Positions 1 to 5,845 of a stretch of DNA of 46,474 nt are shown here, piece after piece. Location: positions 1 to 46,474 of IMG/VR virus record IMGVR_UViG_3300031758_009207; one strand, 5' to 3'. The notes beneath the pieces are model-generated. The model had not been told where the DNA came from, ran no database searches, and worked only from the letters and a program-made list of their open reading frames with translations. The position numbers and the translations under genes are program-made. Numbering within the stretch: the first letter of the stretch is position 1; every line of letters begins with the position of its first letter. Source of the stretch: a virus.

Positions 1-1
1 T

Positions 2-409
2 AATGACCTGTTGGATAGCTTTCCAAAAGGTAATCACTTGGTTATGTCTTACCCCGGAGGGCAGTCTCGCCGTTTTAATATTGATCCTAACTATGCTGCC
101 ATGATTGCGGCAGGCAGGGTAGCAGAAGATGCTATTTGTAAGTCAATTAGTAAGTCCAGCGAAATGCGGCCACAGCGTACTGCGATTACTCCCGGACAAA
201 AGAAGGCCTGGGAAAAGTTAGCCAAAGAGTTCGGTGATGAATTATGTACATTGACCTATGGTAGTTCCAGAGATCATGCAGAAGCTGGAATTAAAGCCAT
301 GCAGGAAGAAGCAGATAAATTGATGAAGCATGAGGGTGTTCGTAAGGCCTACGAACATTTTTTATTAATGTGCGAGCTAACCAAAGAACGAAACGGAGTT
401 GAAGAATGA
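2..409 (+). CDS. Hypothetical phage protein, 5' end cut by window
   Basis: The frame is open to the window edge. The first in-window start-like codon is TTG at 11, so the gene most likely begins outside. I do not recognise a functional domain. The protein is charged and helical near its end. Its last ~20 residues (KAYEHFLLMCELT) resemble the C-termini of two other proteins in this window (ending at 33631 and 34683), suggesting a shared C-terminal tail motif of this phage. The stop overlaps the next start (ATGA at 406-409), so it is probably co-translated with the downstream membrane gene. Function unknown. Confidence 0.75.
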   Translation, partial: NDLLDSFPKGNHLVMSYPGGQSRRFNIDPNYAAMIAAGRVAEDAICKSISKSSEMRPQRTAITPGQKKAWEKLAKEFGDELCTLTYGSSRDHAEAGIKAMQEEADKLMKHEGVRKAYEHFLLMCELTKERNGVEE

Positions 410-786
410 CGGAAATTCCCTTGATCGTGCTACTGTTGGCTCTTTTTGGAATCAAGCATTTTATCTGCGATTTTATATTGCAGTTTCCTTATATGCTACA
501 AGAAAAGGGCACGTATGGTGCAGTGGGCGGCATTCATCATGCCGCGTTTCACGGTGTCTTTACATTTTGGATATTGTTCTTTCTTGCACCGCAAATAGCA
601 ATTTGGGCAGCATTTTTAGACTTCCTAGCACACTATCATATCGATTGGGCTAAACAGCGATTAAGCAAAGGGCTAACTCCAACAGATCGATCGTTTTGGA
701 TTTGGTTTGGGTTGGATCAAACACTGCATTATCTTACCTATATTGCGGTTATCGGTTGGGCAGTGGGTGCGTTTGCTATTAACTGA
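406..786 (+). CDS. DUF3307-like small membrane protein
   Basis: A 126-residue protein with four hydrophobic segments. The pattern fits the DUF3307 family: an early acidic-aromatic motif (HFICDFILQ, residues ~18-26), HH at ~44, an aspartate-rich segment with HxD (HYHID) and lysine near the middle, and DQTLHYL near the C-terminus. Family role is unknown; it is an integral membrane protein sometimes found in phages. It starts inside the stop of the preceding gene (ATGA), so translation is probably coupled. Family assignment is from motif memory, not a search. Confidence 0.65.
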   Translation: MTEIPLIVLLLALFGIKHFICDFILQFPYMLQEKGTYGAVGGIHHAAFHGVFTFWILFFLAPQIAIWAAFLDFLAHYHIDWAKQRLSKGLTPTDRSFWIWFGLDQTLHYLTYIAVIGWAVGAFAIN

Positions 787-833
787 TAGTATAATTACTA
801 GATATGATAAGTAATAGTGTTCAAGGAGCAACC

Positions 834-1394
834 GTGAAAAAAATCGACGAATTTAATGCTGGAGATCGGGTTGGCGTAAAATTACTGGAAAATTCAGTGC
901 ATTTTCTCATTGGAGAAATTGCTGAGGAAAATATTGCAGAATGTATCAAGTGGATTGTTTTTGAAAATTTAGATGTTTCAAAACAAAAAACTCTAACACT
1001 TTACATAAACTCTACCGGCGGAAATCTCTACGATGCTTTTGCTCTAATTGACATTATGCGTACCAGTCATCATTCTGTAAGAACTATTGCGGTTGGTACT
1101 GCTATGAGCGCAGCCTTTCTAATTTTTGCCGCAGGAGCAAATGGAGAAAGATACGCTGCCAAAAATGCCAGCTTCATGTGTCATCAGTTTACAGAAAACA
1201 TGGATGCCAAGTATCACGATCTCAAAGCAACTATGCGTGAGAATGACATCTGCAATCAAAAAATGGTTAACATTTTAAAAGAAGCTACAGGCATGGCTCC
1301 TAGCAAAATCAAAACTAAACTTTTACCAGCCAGTGATGTTTACCTAACAGCTGAAGAATTAATCGAACTCGGCGTTGCCGATCATTTACTATAA
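834..1394 (+). CDS. clpP: ClpP-like serine protease
   Basis: ATP-dependent protease proteolytic subunit homologue; in T4-like phages it may act in head maturation or replace host ClpP. Visible motifs: NSTGG (~59-63), the nucleophile in GTAMSAAFLIFAAG (Ser ~92), the catalytic histidine in FMCHQF (~117) and an aspartate in ASDVYLTAEE (~168), ending in GVADHLL. Length (186 aa) matches the ClpP core. I prefer the GTG at 834, preceded by AAGGAG at 823-828, over the ATG at 804, which has no ribosome site. A TATAAT-like -10 lies at 790-795 without a clear -35. The next gene follows after 9 bases. Confidence 0.9.
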   Translation: MKKIDEFNAGDRVGVKLLENSVHFLIGEIAEENIAECIKWIVFENLDVSKQKTLTLYINSTGGNLYDAFALIDIMRTSHHSVRTIAVGTAMSAAFLIFAAGANGERYAAKNASFMCHQFTENMDAKYHDLKATMRENDICNQKMVNILKEATGMAPSKIKTKLLPASDVYLTAEELIELGVADHLL

Positions 1395-1403
1395 AGGTCA
1401 ACT

Positions 1404-1658
1404 ATGGAAGTTGTAAGTATTAACAGCAGACGTAAAGAACAAATACAAGAAGAAGAACAAAAGAAGGCCATGCTGGACGTTGTTGACTTCATCAGACAGG
1501 CAATTGATCAAGGTCTCATAAAAGAATTTGTAGCCTGTTCGATTGACAATGACGGAGAGTGCCAGATACATGTGGCAGCAATGGATCTGCCTGGCAGCGT
1601 TGGACTCTTTGAAATTGGCAAACACATTCTAATCAGCGGTGAAACAACATTTGATTGA
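1404..1658 (+). CDS. Small conserved phage protein
   Basis: An 84-residue protein, highly charged and probably helical at residues 8-40, followed by a short beta-rich part ending GLFEIGKHILISGE. It follows clpP by 9 bases on the same strand, with AAAGGTC upstream of its start, so it is probably in the same transcript. I do not recognise a catalytic motif. A perfect 6-bp hairpin lies directly after its stop. Function unknown. Confidence 0.7.
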   Translation: MEVVSINSRRKEQIQEEEQKKAMLDVVDFIRQAIDQGLIKEFVACSIDNDGECQIHVAAMDLPGSVGLFEIGKHILISGETTFD

Positions 1659-1678
1659 ATGTGGCAAAAATACCACAT
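1659..1678 (+). other. Short hairpin after gene end
   Basis: ATGTGG at 1659-1664 pairs perfectly with CCACAT at 1673-1678 around an A-rich loop, immediately after the stop codon at 1658. There is no T-run after it, so it is a weak terminator candidate or an mRNA 3'-end stabiliser. Confidence 0.4.
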
Positions 1679-1696
1679 AAAGTACCTATATTTTAT

Positions 1697-1725
1697 TTGA
1701 CAACTAAATAAAAAGACAATATAAT
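1697..1725 (+). promoter_or_regulatory. Consensus sigma-70 promoter
   Basis: TTGACA (1697-1702), a spacer of exactly 17 bases, and TATAAT (1720-1725). This is a perfect host-type early promoter. It reads toward the small genes and the tRNA region. A second one follows 85 bases downstream. Confidence 0.85.
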
Positions 1726-1781
1726 ACACACAGTTGGTTAAGAAGGCGTCAAAACTTTTTTGTCAGAAATGCAAATAGGGG

Positions 1782-1810
1782 TTGACACAGAGACTAAATA
1801 ACTGTATAAT
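1782..1810 (+). promoter_or_regulatory. Consensus sigma-70 promoter (second of a pair)
   Basis: TTGACA (1782-1787), 17-base spacer, TATAAT (1805-1810). It drives the small gene starting at 1860 and probably the RNA genes beyond the terminator at 2035 by read-through. Confidence 0.85.
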
Positions 1811-1859
1811 TAAAACATAGACAGCAAGGTGCTGCCTATAAAAGGAAAAAGAAAGCAAA

Positions 1860-2006
1860 ATGCAATCAAACGTTAGACATCAACTCTTTAATACGATGCC
1901 CAAACAGGCAGGCGTTATAGCCTCCAATTGGTTATCGATCGAGTGTGGAAGTCTATCATATGATCGTACACCAGAGATTCGCAGGGTCCGGGAGACCGTA
2001 GTGTAA
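1860..2006 (+). CDS. Small ORF, 48 aa, behind early promoter
   Basis: ATG at 1860, about 50 bases after a perfect -10, with AAAGGA upstream. The 48-residue product starts MQSNVRHQLF and is basic at its end (RRVRE). It is followed at once by a Rho-independent terminator, which supports a discrete early transcript. I recognise no domain. It could instead be a leader peptide or non-coding early RNA, because the coding signal is short. Confidence 0.5.
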   Translation: MQSNVRHQLFNTMPKQAGVIASNWLSIECGSLSYDRTPEIRRVRETVV

Positions 2007-2034
2007 AATAAAACATACACCGCAAACTTCAAGG

Positions 2035-2063
2035 ACCCTAGGATTAAAACCCTGGGGTTTTTT
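2035..2063 (+). terminator. Rho-independent terminator
   Basis: ACCCTAGG (2035-2042) pairs with CCTGGGGT (2051-2058) with one G-T wobble over an 8-base loop, followed by a T-tract. It ends the early transcript carrying the ORF at 1860. Confidence 0.8.
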
Positions 2064-2082
2064 GTTTTCTGGAAACGGAAAC

Positions 2083-2241
2083 ATGAAATCAGAGATAGAT
2101 TTATTTGAAGTTGAACATAGCGACAATTTTGTGCTAACAGAAGAACAGACAAGGAAACTTATCTGGCAGAAGTTTGCAAGGAATAACATGCTAGATCAAC
2201 TAGAACAGCGAGAAAAGCAGGTTCAAGAACTTGTTGACTAA
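2083..2241 (+). CDS. Small acidic helical protein, 52 aa
   Basis: ATG at 2083, just after the terminator, with GGAAACGGAA upstream as a weak ribosome site. The 52-residue product starts MKSEIDLFEVE and ends in a charged helix (LEQREKQVQELVD). It resembles the many small early proteins of T4-like phages but I do not recognise the family. It is followed by a structured non-coding stretch and the tRNA array. Confidence 0.6.
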   Translation: MKSEIDLFEVEHSDNFVLTEEQTRKLIWQKFARNNMLDQLEQREKQVQELVD

Positions 2242-2270
2242 CGCAAAAGTGCAATAGATTACGGGAACGA

Positions 2271-2458
2271 GGCCCGGGCAGCGCACTCTAAACATGCTGT
2301 GAACGGGCGGCCTGTAGGATGAAGCTCCTTGTGTGGAGTGAAAAATTACAGCGTATTAAAGCATTCTTTAAGAACAGTCAGACTAAGTATTTTAGAGTGC
2401 TTTAATACACACTCTCCATTCACCTTTGAACGGTGTCTAAAAGCATAGCGGAGAGTGT
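2271..2458 (+). ncRNA. Candidate structured RNA preceding tRNA array
   Basis: No ORF fits the 226 bases 2242-2467, yet they hold four successive hairpins. GCCCG (2272-2276) pairs with CGGGC (2304-2308), enclosing CAGC/GCTG. CTCC (2325-2328) pairs with GGAG (2335-2338). A 15-bp helix joins 2353-2367 and 2394-2408 with one G-T pair. ACACTCTCC (2409-2417) pairs with GGAGAGTGT (2450-2458). The last two helices abut and could stack. The tRNA-Tyr gene follows ten bases later. T4 has stable RNAs of unknown role in its tRNA cluster; this could be analogous. Confidence 0.5.
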
Positions 2459-2467
2459 TAACAAATT

Positions 2468-2556
2468 GGACGAGTGCGCTGAATTGGTTGAAGGCAACGG
2501 ACTGTAAATCCGCCACTTAAGAAACACTGTAGGTTCGAATCCTACCTCGTCCACCA
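2468..2556 (+). tRNA. tRNA-Tyr (GTA)
   Basis: Acceptor GGACGAG pairs with CTCGTCC, then A and encoded CCA. The anticodon loop is CTGTAAA. It has the long variable arm expected of bacterial tRNA-Tyr and a T-loop TTCGAAT. First tRNA of the array. Confidence 0.95.
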
Positions 2557-2565
2557 AAATAATGG

Positions 2566-2594
2566 TTGACTTTTTTCTAGATCGGTGTTATACT
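2566..2594 (+). promoter_or_regulatory. Sigma-70 promoter
   Basis: TTGACT (2566-2571), 17-base spacer, TATACT (2589-2594). It lies right after tRNA-Tyr and 30 bases before the start at 2625, so it rules out the longer start of that gene at 2562. Confidence 0.75.
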
Positions 2595-2624
2595 ATTAAT
2601 ACTGTGAACTTAAAAGGAAATCAA

Positions 2625-2819
2625 ATGCAATCGTATCGTGTTTATGTTGAAGTAGGATTTTATCATGGCGGCGGCACCAGCGGTGCTTTCCAAACTGAAA
2701 GTCTTCGTCAATTTGAAACTGTAGTAAATGCTCAGACATCAGGTGATGCTGTTCGTATCGCAGAAGCACAGTACGGTGGCCAGGAAAGGTGCCGTGTCAC
2801 TTTCCGTGGCGTTGCTTAA
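2625..2819 (+). CDS. Small conserved phage protein, 64 aa
   Basis: ATG at 2625 with AAAAGGAAA upstream, behind its own early promoter. The product starts MQSYRVYVEVGF and has a beta strand, then an alpha helix (GDAVRIAEAQYGG), then a strand. The same layout recurs in the 49-residue protein at 8866-9015, which also lies between tRNAs. No catalytic residues are evident. Function unknown. Confidence 0.75.
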   Translation: MQSYRVYVEVGFYHGGGTSGAFQTESLRQFETVVNAQTSGDAVRIAEAQYGGQERCRVTFRGVA

Positions 2820-2827
2820 CAATTTTA

Positions 2828-2902
2828 GGTCTGTTCGTATAGAGGTTATTACTGTGGATTGTCTATCCACTTACGGGGGTTCGATTCCCCCACAGACCGC
2901 CA
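2828..2902 (+). tRNA. tRNA-Asp (GTC)
   Basis: Acceptor GGTCTGT/ACAGACC with discriminator G and encoded CCA. Anticodon stem GTGGA/TCCAC holds loop TTGTCTA. T-arm GGGGG/CCCCC. Confidence 0.93.
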
Positions 2903-2909
2903 AGTTTAT

Positions 2910-2986
2910 TCCTCGGTAGCACAGTTGGTAGTTGCGCGGCACTGTTAATGCCGATGTCGGAAGTTCGAGCCTTCCCCGGGGAGCCA
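2910..2986 (+). tRNA. tRNA-Asn (GTT)
   Basis: Acceptor TCCTCGG/CCGGGGA, discriminator G, CCA encoded. Anticodon stem CGGCA/TGCCG with loop CTGTTAA. Confidence 0.93.
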
Positions 2987-2992
2987 AATAAT

Positions 2993-3068
2993 GTATCCTT
3001 AGCTCAATTGGCAGAGTGCTGGTCTCCAAAACCAGAGGTTCGGGGTTCGAGGCCCTGAGGGTACGCCA
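2993..3068 (+). tRNA. tRNA-Trp (CCA)
   Basis: Acceptor GTATCCT/AGGGTAC, discriminator G, CCA encoded. Anticodon stem CTGGT/ACCAG with loop CTCCAAA. Six bases after tRNA-Asn. Confidence 0.93.
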
Positions 3069-3076
3069 AACAATTT

Positions 3077-3151
3077 GCACCGTTCGTCTATCGGTTAGGA
3101 CACCGGGTTTTCATCCCGGTAAGAGGAGTTCGACTCTCCTACGGTGTACCA
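3077..3151 (+). tRNA. tRNA-Glu (TTC)
   Basis: Acceptor GCACCGT/ACGGTGT (one G-T), discriminator A, CCA encoded. Anticodon stem CCGGG/CCCGG with loop TTTTCAT. The discriminator is A rather than the G usual in bacterial tRNA-Glu. Confidence 0.9.
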
Positions 3152-3167
3152 TGAACATTATATAAGT

Positions 3168-3731
3168 ATGAGTATGAAACAATCTCATTCAATAAATGGA
3201 TTAAACAATTTTATTGCAGGCTGGTATATAGATCCAGAATTATGTGATTCTATTGTAGAACAAGGTGAAAGAAACCCTTCACATTTTAATTCGGGTATTA
3301 AACAATATCGTGATTGTGATTTGAAAAAATTCAATCCTACGTTTGAAAGTAGATATTGTAAAGAATTATGGCATGTAATTGAGGAATATAAAAAAGTTTA
3401 TCCTTTTTCTTATAAGGAGATACATCCCTGGGGATGGACTCCTCCTCGTATACAAAGATACGATCCTGGTAAGTTTTACAATAATGAACATTGTGAAAAT
3501 ACTGGTTTTAAAGAATACACATCACGACATCTAGCATATATGACCTATTTAAATGATATAGAAGATGGCGGTGGTACTGAATTTTTACTACAAGGTGTGA
3601 CAACTAAAGCAGAAAAAGGTCTAACACTGATATGGCCTGCAGGATGGACTCATTACCATCGAGGTGTTGTTTCTAACACAGAAACAAAATATATCATAAC
3701 AGGTTGGCTTGTATTTTCCTGGTTAAAATAA
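3168..3731 (+). CDS. 2OG-Fe(II) oxygenase, prolyl-4-hydroxylase-like
   Basis: Predicted non-haem iron dioxygenase coupling 2-oxoglutarate decarboxylation to hydroxylation of an unknown substrate. The P4H-like pattern is visible: YDPGKFYNNEH with HxE as a possible first iron-ligand pair, YLNDIEDGGGTEFL, and the distal half WPAGWTHYHRGV followed by KYIITGW. The HxE in place of HxD is a tolerated variant. Length 187 aa is typical of phage members. The upstream GTG (3144) lies inside tRNA-Glu, so ATG at 3168 is chosen. It sits alone between tRNAs, apart from the large oxygenase island at 13.5-30 kb. Confidence 0.85.
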   Translation: MSMKQSHSINGLNNFIAGWYIDPELCDSIVEQGERNPSHFNSGIKQYRDCDLKKFNPTFESRYCKELWHVIEEYKKVYPFSYKEIHPWGWTPPRIQRYDPGKFYNNEHCENTGFKEYTSRHLAYMTYLNDIEDGGGTEFLLQGVTTKAEKGLTLIWPAGWTHYHRGVVSNTETKYIITGWLVFSWLK

Positions 3732-3735
3732 TTAT

Positions 3736-3813
3736 GTGACGGTGGCAGAGCGGCCCATTGCAACGGATTGCAAATCCGTAAAACCGTGAGTTCAAATCTC
3801 ACCCGTCACTCCA
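3736..3813 (+). tRNA. tRNA-Cys (GCA)
   Basis: Acceptor GTGACGG/CCGTCAC, discriminator T, CCA encoded. Anticodon stem ACGGA/TCCGT with loop TTGCAAA. It starts five bases after the oxygenase stop. Confidence 0.93.
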
Positions 3814-3819
3814 AACATG

Positions 3820-3858
3820 GCTCCACTCGTTCGACATAGTCGATGCTGTGGAGTTTTT
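3820..3858 (+). terminator. Terminator-like hairpin between tRNAs
   Basis: CTCCAC (3821-3826) pairs with GTGGAG (3848-3853), enclosing a smaller CGA-rich hairpin, followed by TTTTT. It may terminate the transcript after tRNA-Cys or act as a processing site. Confidence 0.6.
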
Positions 3859-3863
3859 CTTTT

Positions 3864-3944
3864 GCCCCGGTAGACAAATTGGCAAAGTCGTCTCTCTCAA
3901 AAAGAGAAATTTAAATGCGGGTTCAACTCCCGCCCGGGGTACCA
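3864..3944 (+). tRNA. tRNA-Leu (CAA)
   Basis: Acceptor GCCCCGG/CCGGGGT, discriminator A, CCA encoded. Anticodon stem TCTCT/AGAGA with loop CTCAAAA. The variable arm (about 9 nt) is short for tRNA-Leu. Confidence 0.85.
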
Positions 3945-3949
3945 ATTTA

Positions 3950-4039
3950 GGAAGTATGGCTGAGCATGGCTTAAGGCAGCAGTCTTGAAAACTGAAGGCT
4001 CGAAAGGGTCCGTGGGTTCGAATCCTACTACTTCCGCCA
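3950..4039 (+). tRNA. tRNA-Ser (TGA)
   Basis: Acceptor GGAAGTA/TACTTCC, discriminator G, CCA encoded. Anticodon loop CTTGAAA. Long variable arm as expected for serine. Confidence 0.92.
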
Positions 4040-4042
4040 ATT

Positions 4043-4239
4043 TTTGTAAGTGTCAGCAAGTGAAATCACGCTAGTAAGGTTTCTTCGAAGGACCGAGCTA
4101 GTAGAAGGTGAGGGTTCGATTCCCTGGAAATCTCAACAGGCGAGAACACTGGATGAATCCCAAGTGACGTACCGAGTCCCGCTCGAGTTTATTACACGGG
4201 TGAATGGTTGCTATAACGATGGGGCAACTACTTACAAAT
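4043..4239 (+). ncRNA. Candidate structured RNA between tRNA-Ser and tRNA-Ile
   Basis: A 197-base stretch with no convincing ORF, closed by a perfect 9-bp helix: TTTGTAAGT (4043-4051) with ACTTACAAA (4230-4238). Inside are small hairpins: GTG/CAC around AAAT, CTTCGAAG, a T-arm-like AGGG-TTCGATT-CCCT, CGAG/CTCG and GTTGC/GCAAC. The T-arm-like element is not followed by a matching acceptor or CCA, so it is not an ordinary tRNA. The flanking tRNAs suggest it is released by the same processing. Function unknown. Confidence 0.5.
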
Positions 4240-4246
4240 TCAATAC

Positions 4247-4320
4247 AGCCGGTTAGTTAAATGGTATAACGGAGGCTTGATAAGCCTTTATTACAAGTTC
4301 GATTCTTGTACTGGCTACCA
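4247..4320 (+). tRNA. tRNA-Ile (GAT)
   Basis: Acceptor AGCCGGT/ACTGGCT, discriminator A, CCA encoded. Anticodon loop TTGATAA. Confidence 0.92.
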
Positions 4321-4371
4321 ATTTTTTAAAAGGAGATCTGTCATGACAAGTGACAAGAGTGATAAGATAAT

Positions 4372-4445
4372 GGGGGTATAACTTAACGGCAAAGTAGTAG
4401 GCTTTTAACCTATTAATCAGAGTTCGATTCTCTGTGCCCCTACCA
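4372..4445 (+). tRNA. tRNA-Lys (TTT)
   Basis: Acceptor GGGGGTA/TGCCCCT, discriminator A, CCA encoded. Anticodon stem GTAGG/CCTAT with loop CTTTTAA. Its CCA runs directly into the closing helix of the next structured RNA. Confidence 0.92.
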
Positions 4446-4536
4446 TAAGCAAACACATTAGTGAAAGAACGGACATAGTCTTTAGGGCCTAGCCTGCGGC
4501 ATTGCGGTATCGCGGTGGCTAGTGTGTTTACTTATG
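4444..4536 (+). ncRNA. Candidate structured RNA wedged between tRNA-Lys and tRNA-Met
   Basis: A long closing helix joins the two edges. CATAAG (4444-4449) pairs with CTTATG (4531-4536), then after one C-A mismatch AAACACATTAG (4451-4461) pairs with CTAGTGTGTTT (4519-4529) with one G-T. Inside, GAC/GTC hairpin and CTAGCC/GGCTAG pairing around a GCGG-rich loop. The helix uses the last two bases of the tRNA-Lys CCA and the first base of tRNA-Met, so this insert and the two tRNAs cannot all be fully folded until processed. No ORF. Function unknown. Confidence 0.55.
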
Positions 4537-4610
4537 GTAATGTAGCATAACGGTAGTGCAACACCTTCATACGGTGCCCAGTGAAAGTTCAACTCTTTCC
4601 ATTACCACCA
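4536..4610 (+). tRNA. tRNA-Met or tRNA-Ile2 (CAT)
   Basis: Acceptor GGTAATG/CATTACC, discriminator A, CCA encoded. Anticodon loop TTCATAC. The anticodon stem has an A-C mismatch at its base. Fully paired first acceptor pair means it is not the initiator. Whether C34 is modified to lysidine to read AUA cannot be told from sequence. Confidence 0.85.
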
Positions 4611-4611
4611 A

Positions 4612-4766
4612 GTTTCTGAGATAGACGCAGGGTTTGAGTCCCGCAAGCCTAGTACAGTTTAGGTCGGCTGTATGACACCGCAGACGGCATTGACGGTAGT
4701 GTAAACTTGCTCTGTCGAGACAATCCAGCGAGTCCTCCCAGGAGGATAGTTGGGCTCTCAGAAAAC
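4612..4766 (+). ncRNA. Candidate structured RNA between tRNA-Met and tRNA-Gln
   Basis: No ORF. The ends pair: CTGAGA (4616-4621) with TCTCAG (4756-4761), extended by GTTT (4612-4615) with AAAC (4763-4766) over one bulged A. Inside are TACAG/CTGTA, TGTC/GACA, TCCTCC/GGAGGA and a T-arm-like GGG-TTTGAGT-CCC element. Local base composition is visibly more GC-rich than the intergenic DNA around it, as expected of a folded RNA in an AT-rich genome. Function unknown. Confidence 0.5.
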
Positions 4767-4773
4767 CTTTTGT

Positions 4774-4847
4774 TGGGGGTTAGTTAAATGGTATAACTAC
4801 GGATTTTGATTCCGTCATTGAAGGTTCGATTCCTTCACCCTCTGCCA
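4774..4847 (+). tRNA. tRNA-Gln (TTG)
   Basis: Acceptor TGGGGGT/ACCCTCT with an open first pair (T-T), as is common in tRNA-Gln, discriminator G, CCA encoded. Anticodon stem ACGGA/TCCGT with loop TTTTGAT. Confidence 0.92.
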
Positions 4848-4854
4848 CAGAGTT

Positions 4855-4927
4855 CTGATCATCGCGGTAAGTGTAGCCGGCCGCCTGTAAGGTCATTGAT
4901 GATCGTGCCGTCGCGGGTAAGCGGCAT
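4855..4927 (+). ncRNA. Candidate structured RNA between tRNA-Gln and tRNA-Arg
   Basis: No ORF. GATCATC (4857-4863) pairs with GATGATC (4898-4904), enclosing GCGG/CCGC. GTGCCG (4905-4910) pairs with CGGCAT (4922-4927) with one G-T. The segment is GC-rich compared with its surroundings. Probably two adjacent hairpins released between tRNAs; function unknown. Confidence 0.45.
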
Positions 4928-4938
4928 CTCGGGAACAT

Positions 4939-5013
4939 CGGTCCGTAGCTCAGTGGAAGAGTTCTGGTCTTCGAAACCAGCTGTCGGGAGTTCGAATCTC
5001 TCCGGACCGGCCA
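4939..5013 (+). tRNA. tRNA-Arg (TCG)
   Basis: Acceptor CGGTCCG/CGGACCG, discriminator G, CCA encoded. Anticodon stem CTGGT/ACCAG with loop CTTCGAA. Confidence 0.93.
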
Positions 5014-5014
5014 A

Positions 5015-5686
5015 TTAGATAATAGTGGATAGTTCAGCGGGAGTCAACTTAGGTGGCTCCGGAAACGGACGTGGGTCAGAAAACCCAACTGTTGTCCCGT
5101 CGTCGTTTACTATTTCTCTAACTCGAGAGTCGTCGGGTTGGCCGACAGATAGAAACACAATGGGCCATTCATTTTCTGCAAGACCTAAAATCTTGTGAGC
5201 TTGGTCTTCGAAAAAGCATGATGTAAAAGCAGTACGATATCCTAGAGATTCTGCTTGTATCATAGAAAAACTAGCAGCAATCATTGTATCTTTTTCAGAA
5301 CGTGTTCGAACAGTATATTGTGTTTTAGGATCAGCAGATCTAGGAGATACGTTTATTCCTTGTTCACGTACTGTAGTACTATTAGAAACAAGACCTAGGT
5401 CAAAATTGTCTAAGATAGGAACTCCTATCCATGCTAACAGTAAAGGTGCTTGAGCTGTTAGTAAATGTTTACGAATTGGCATATTAATGAAACTGTCTAA
5501 GAACAGTTTATTTTTTAACTCAAGGGCGTTATAGCTTTGAGTTAATGCAATAACACGCCAAGGATATGCACGTTGCTTACTAGGGGCTGAACAACCAGCT
5601 GCTAGTATTGAGTCAATATGCTCTTGAGGTATAGCGTCATTAGTAAATGCTCGCTGTGTTCGTCGATTTAAAAAGATGTCTAACAT
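5015..5686 (-). CDS. Nitroreductase-family flavoprotein
   Basis: Predicted FMN-dependent NAD(P)H oxidoreductase of the nitroreductase superfamily. N-terminal FMN-binding pattern RRTQRAF (~8-14), APSKQRAYPW (~34-43) and a C-terminal half with GYRTAF (helix-strand typical of the family) and SVGQPDD. Length 223 aa is normal. ATG at 5686 is preferred over TTG at 5689, because a late promoter sits four bases upstream. It is the only minus-strand gene within the tRNA array and its tail almost touches tRNA-Arg(TCG). Substrate unknown. Confidence 0.85.
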   Translation of the reverse strand: MLDIFLNRRTQRAFTNDAIPQEHIDSILAAGCSAPSKQRAYPWRVIALTQSYNALELKNKLFLDSFINMPIRKHLLTAQAPLLLAWIGVPILDNFDLGLVSNSTTVREQGINVSPRSADPKTQYTVRTRSEKDTMIAASFSMIQAESLGYRTAFTSCFFEDQAHKILGLAENEWPIVFLSVGQPDDSRVREIVNDDGTTVGFSDPRPFPEPPKLTPAELSTII

Positions 5687-5690
5687 CAAG

Positions 5691-5698
5691 TATTTATT
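5691..5698 (-). promoter_or_regulatory. T4-type late promoter
   Basis: AATAAATA read on the minus strand, followed by four bases (CTTG) and the ATG at 5686. A T4 late promoter starts transcription about six bases past this box, so the mRNA would begin at or next to the start codon. Confidence 0.6.
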
Positions 5699-5700
5699 TT

Positions 5701-5774
5701 ATCGCTGTGGTGAAAAGATATCACAAGACCCTGCGAAGGTCTAAGTCCACGTTCAACTCGTGGCAGCGATACCA
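5701..5774 (+). tRNA. tRNA-Arg (GCG), atypical
   Basis: Acceptor ATCGCTG/CAGCGAT, discriminator A, CCA encoded. Anticodon stem AGACC/GGTCT with loop CTGCGAA. T-arm CCACG/CGTGG with TTCAACT. The D-stem GTGA/TCAC holds a loop AAAGATA lacking the usual GG pair. A GCG anticodon is uncommon for arginine in bacteria, where ACG (read as ICG) is normal. Confidence 0.8.
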
Positions 5775-5845
5775 AAATTAGTAAAATTCTATTACGTAAA
5801 ATCCAAGCAGAGTGCAAGGGTTGGCTACATCAAGGAGATATAAAA

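Noticed and set aside
4043-4239. tRNA or tmRNA in the spacer after tRNA-Ser
   Set aside because: The T-arm-like element has no matching acceptor stem or CCA, and tmRNA landmarks are missing.
4343-4381. Twelve-codon ORF with a strong AAGGAG site before tRNA-Lys
   Set aside because: It runs into the tRNA acceptor arm and has no supporting conservation; the AAGGAG may be chance or part of tRNA processing.
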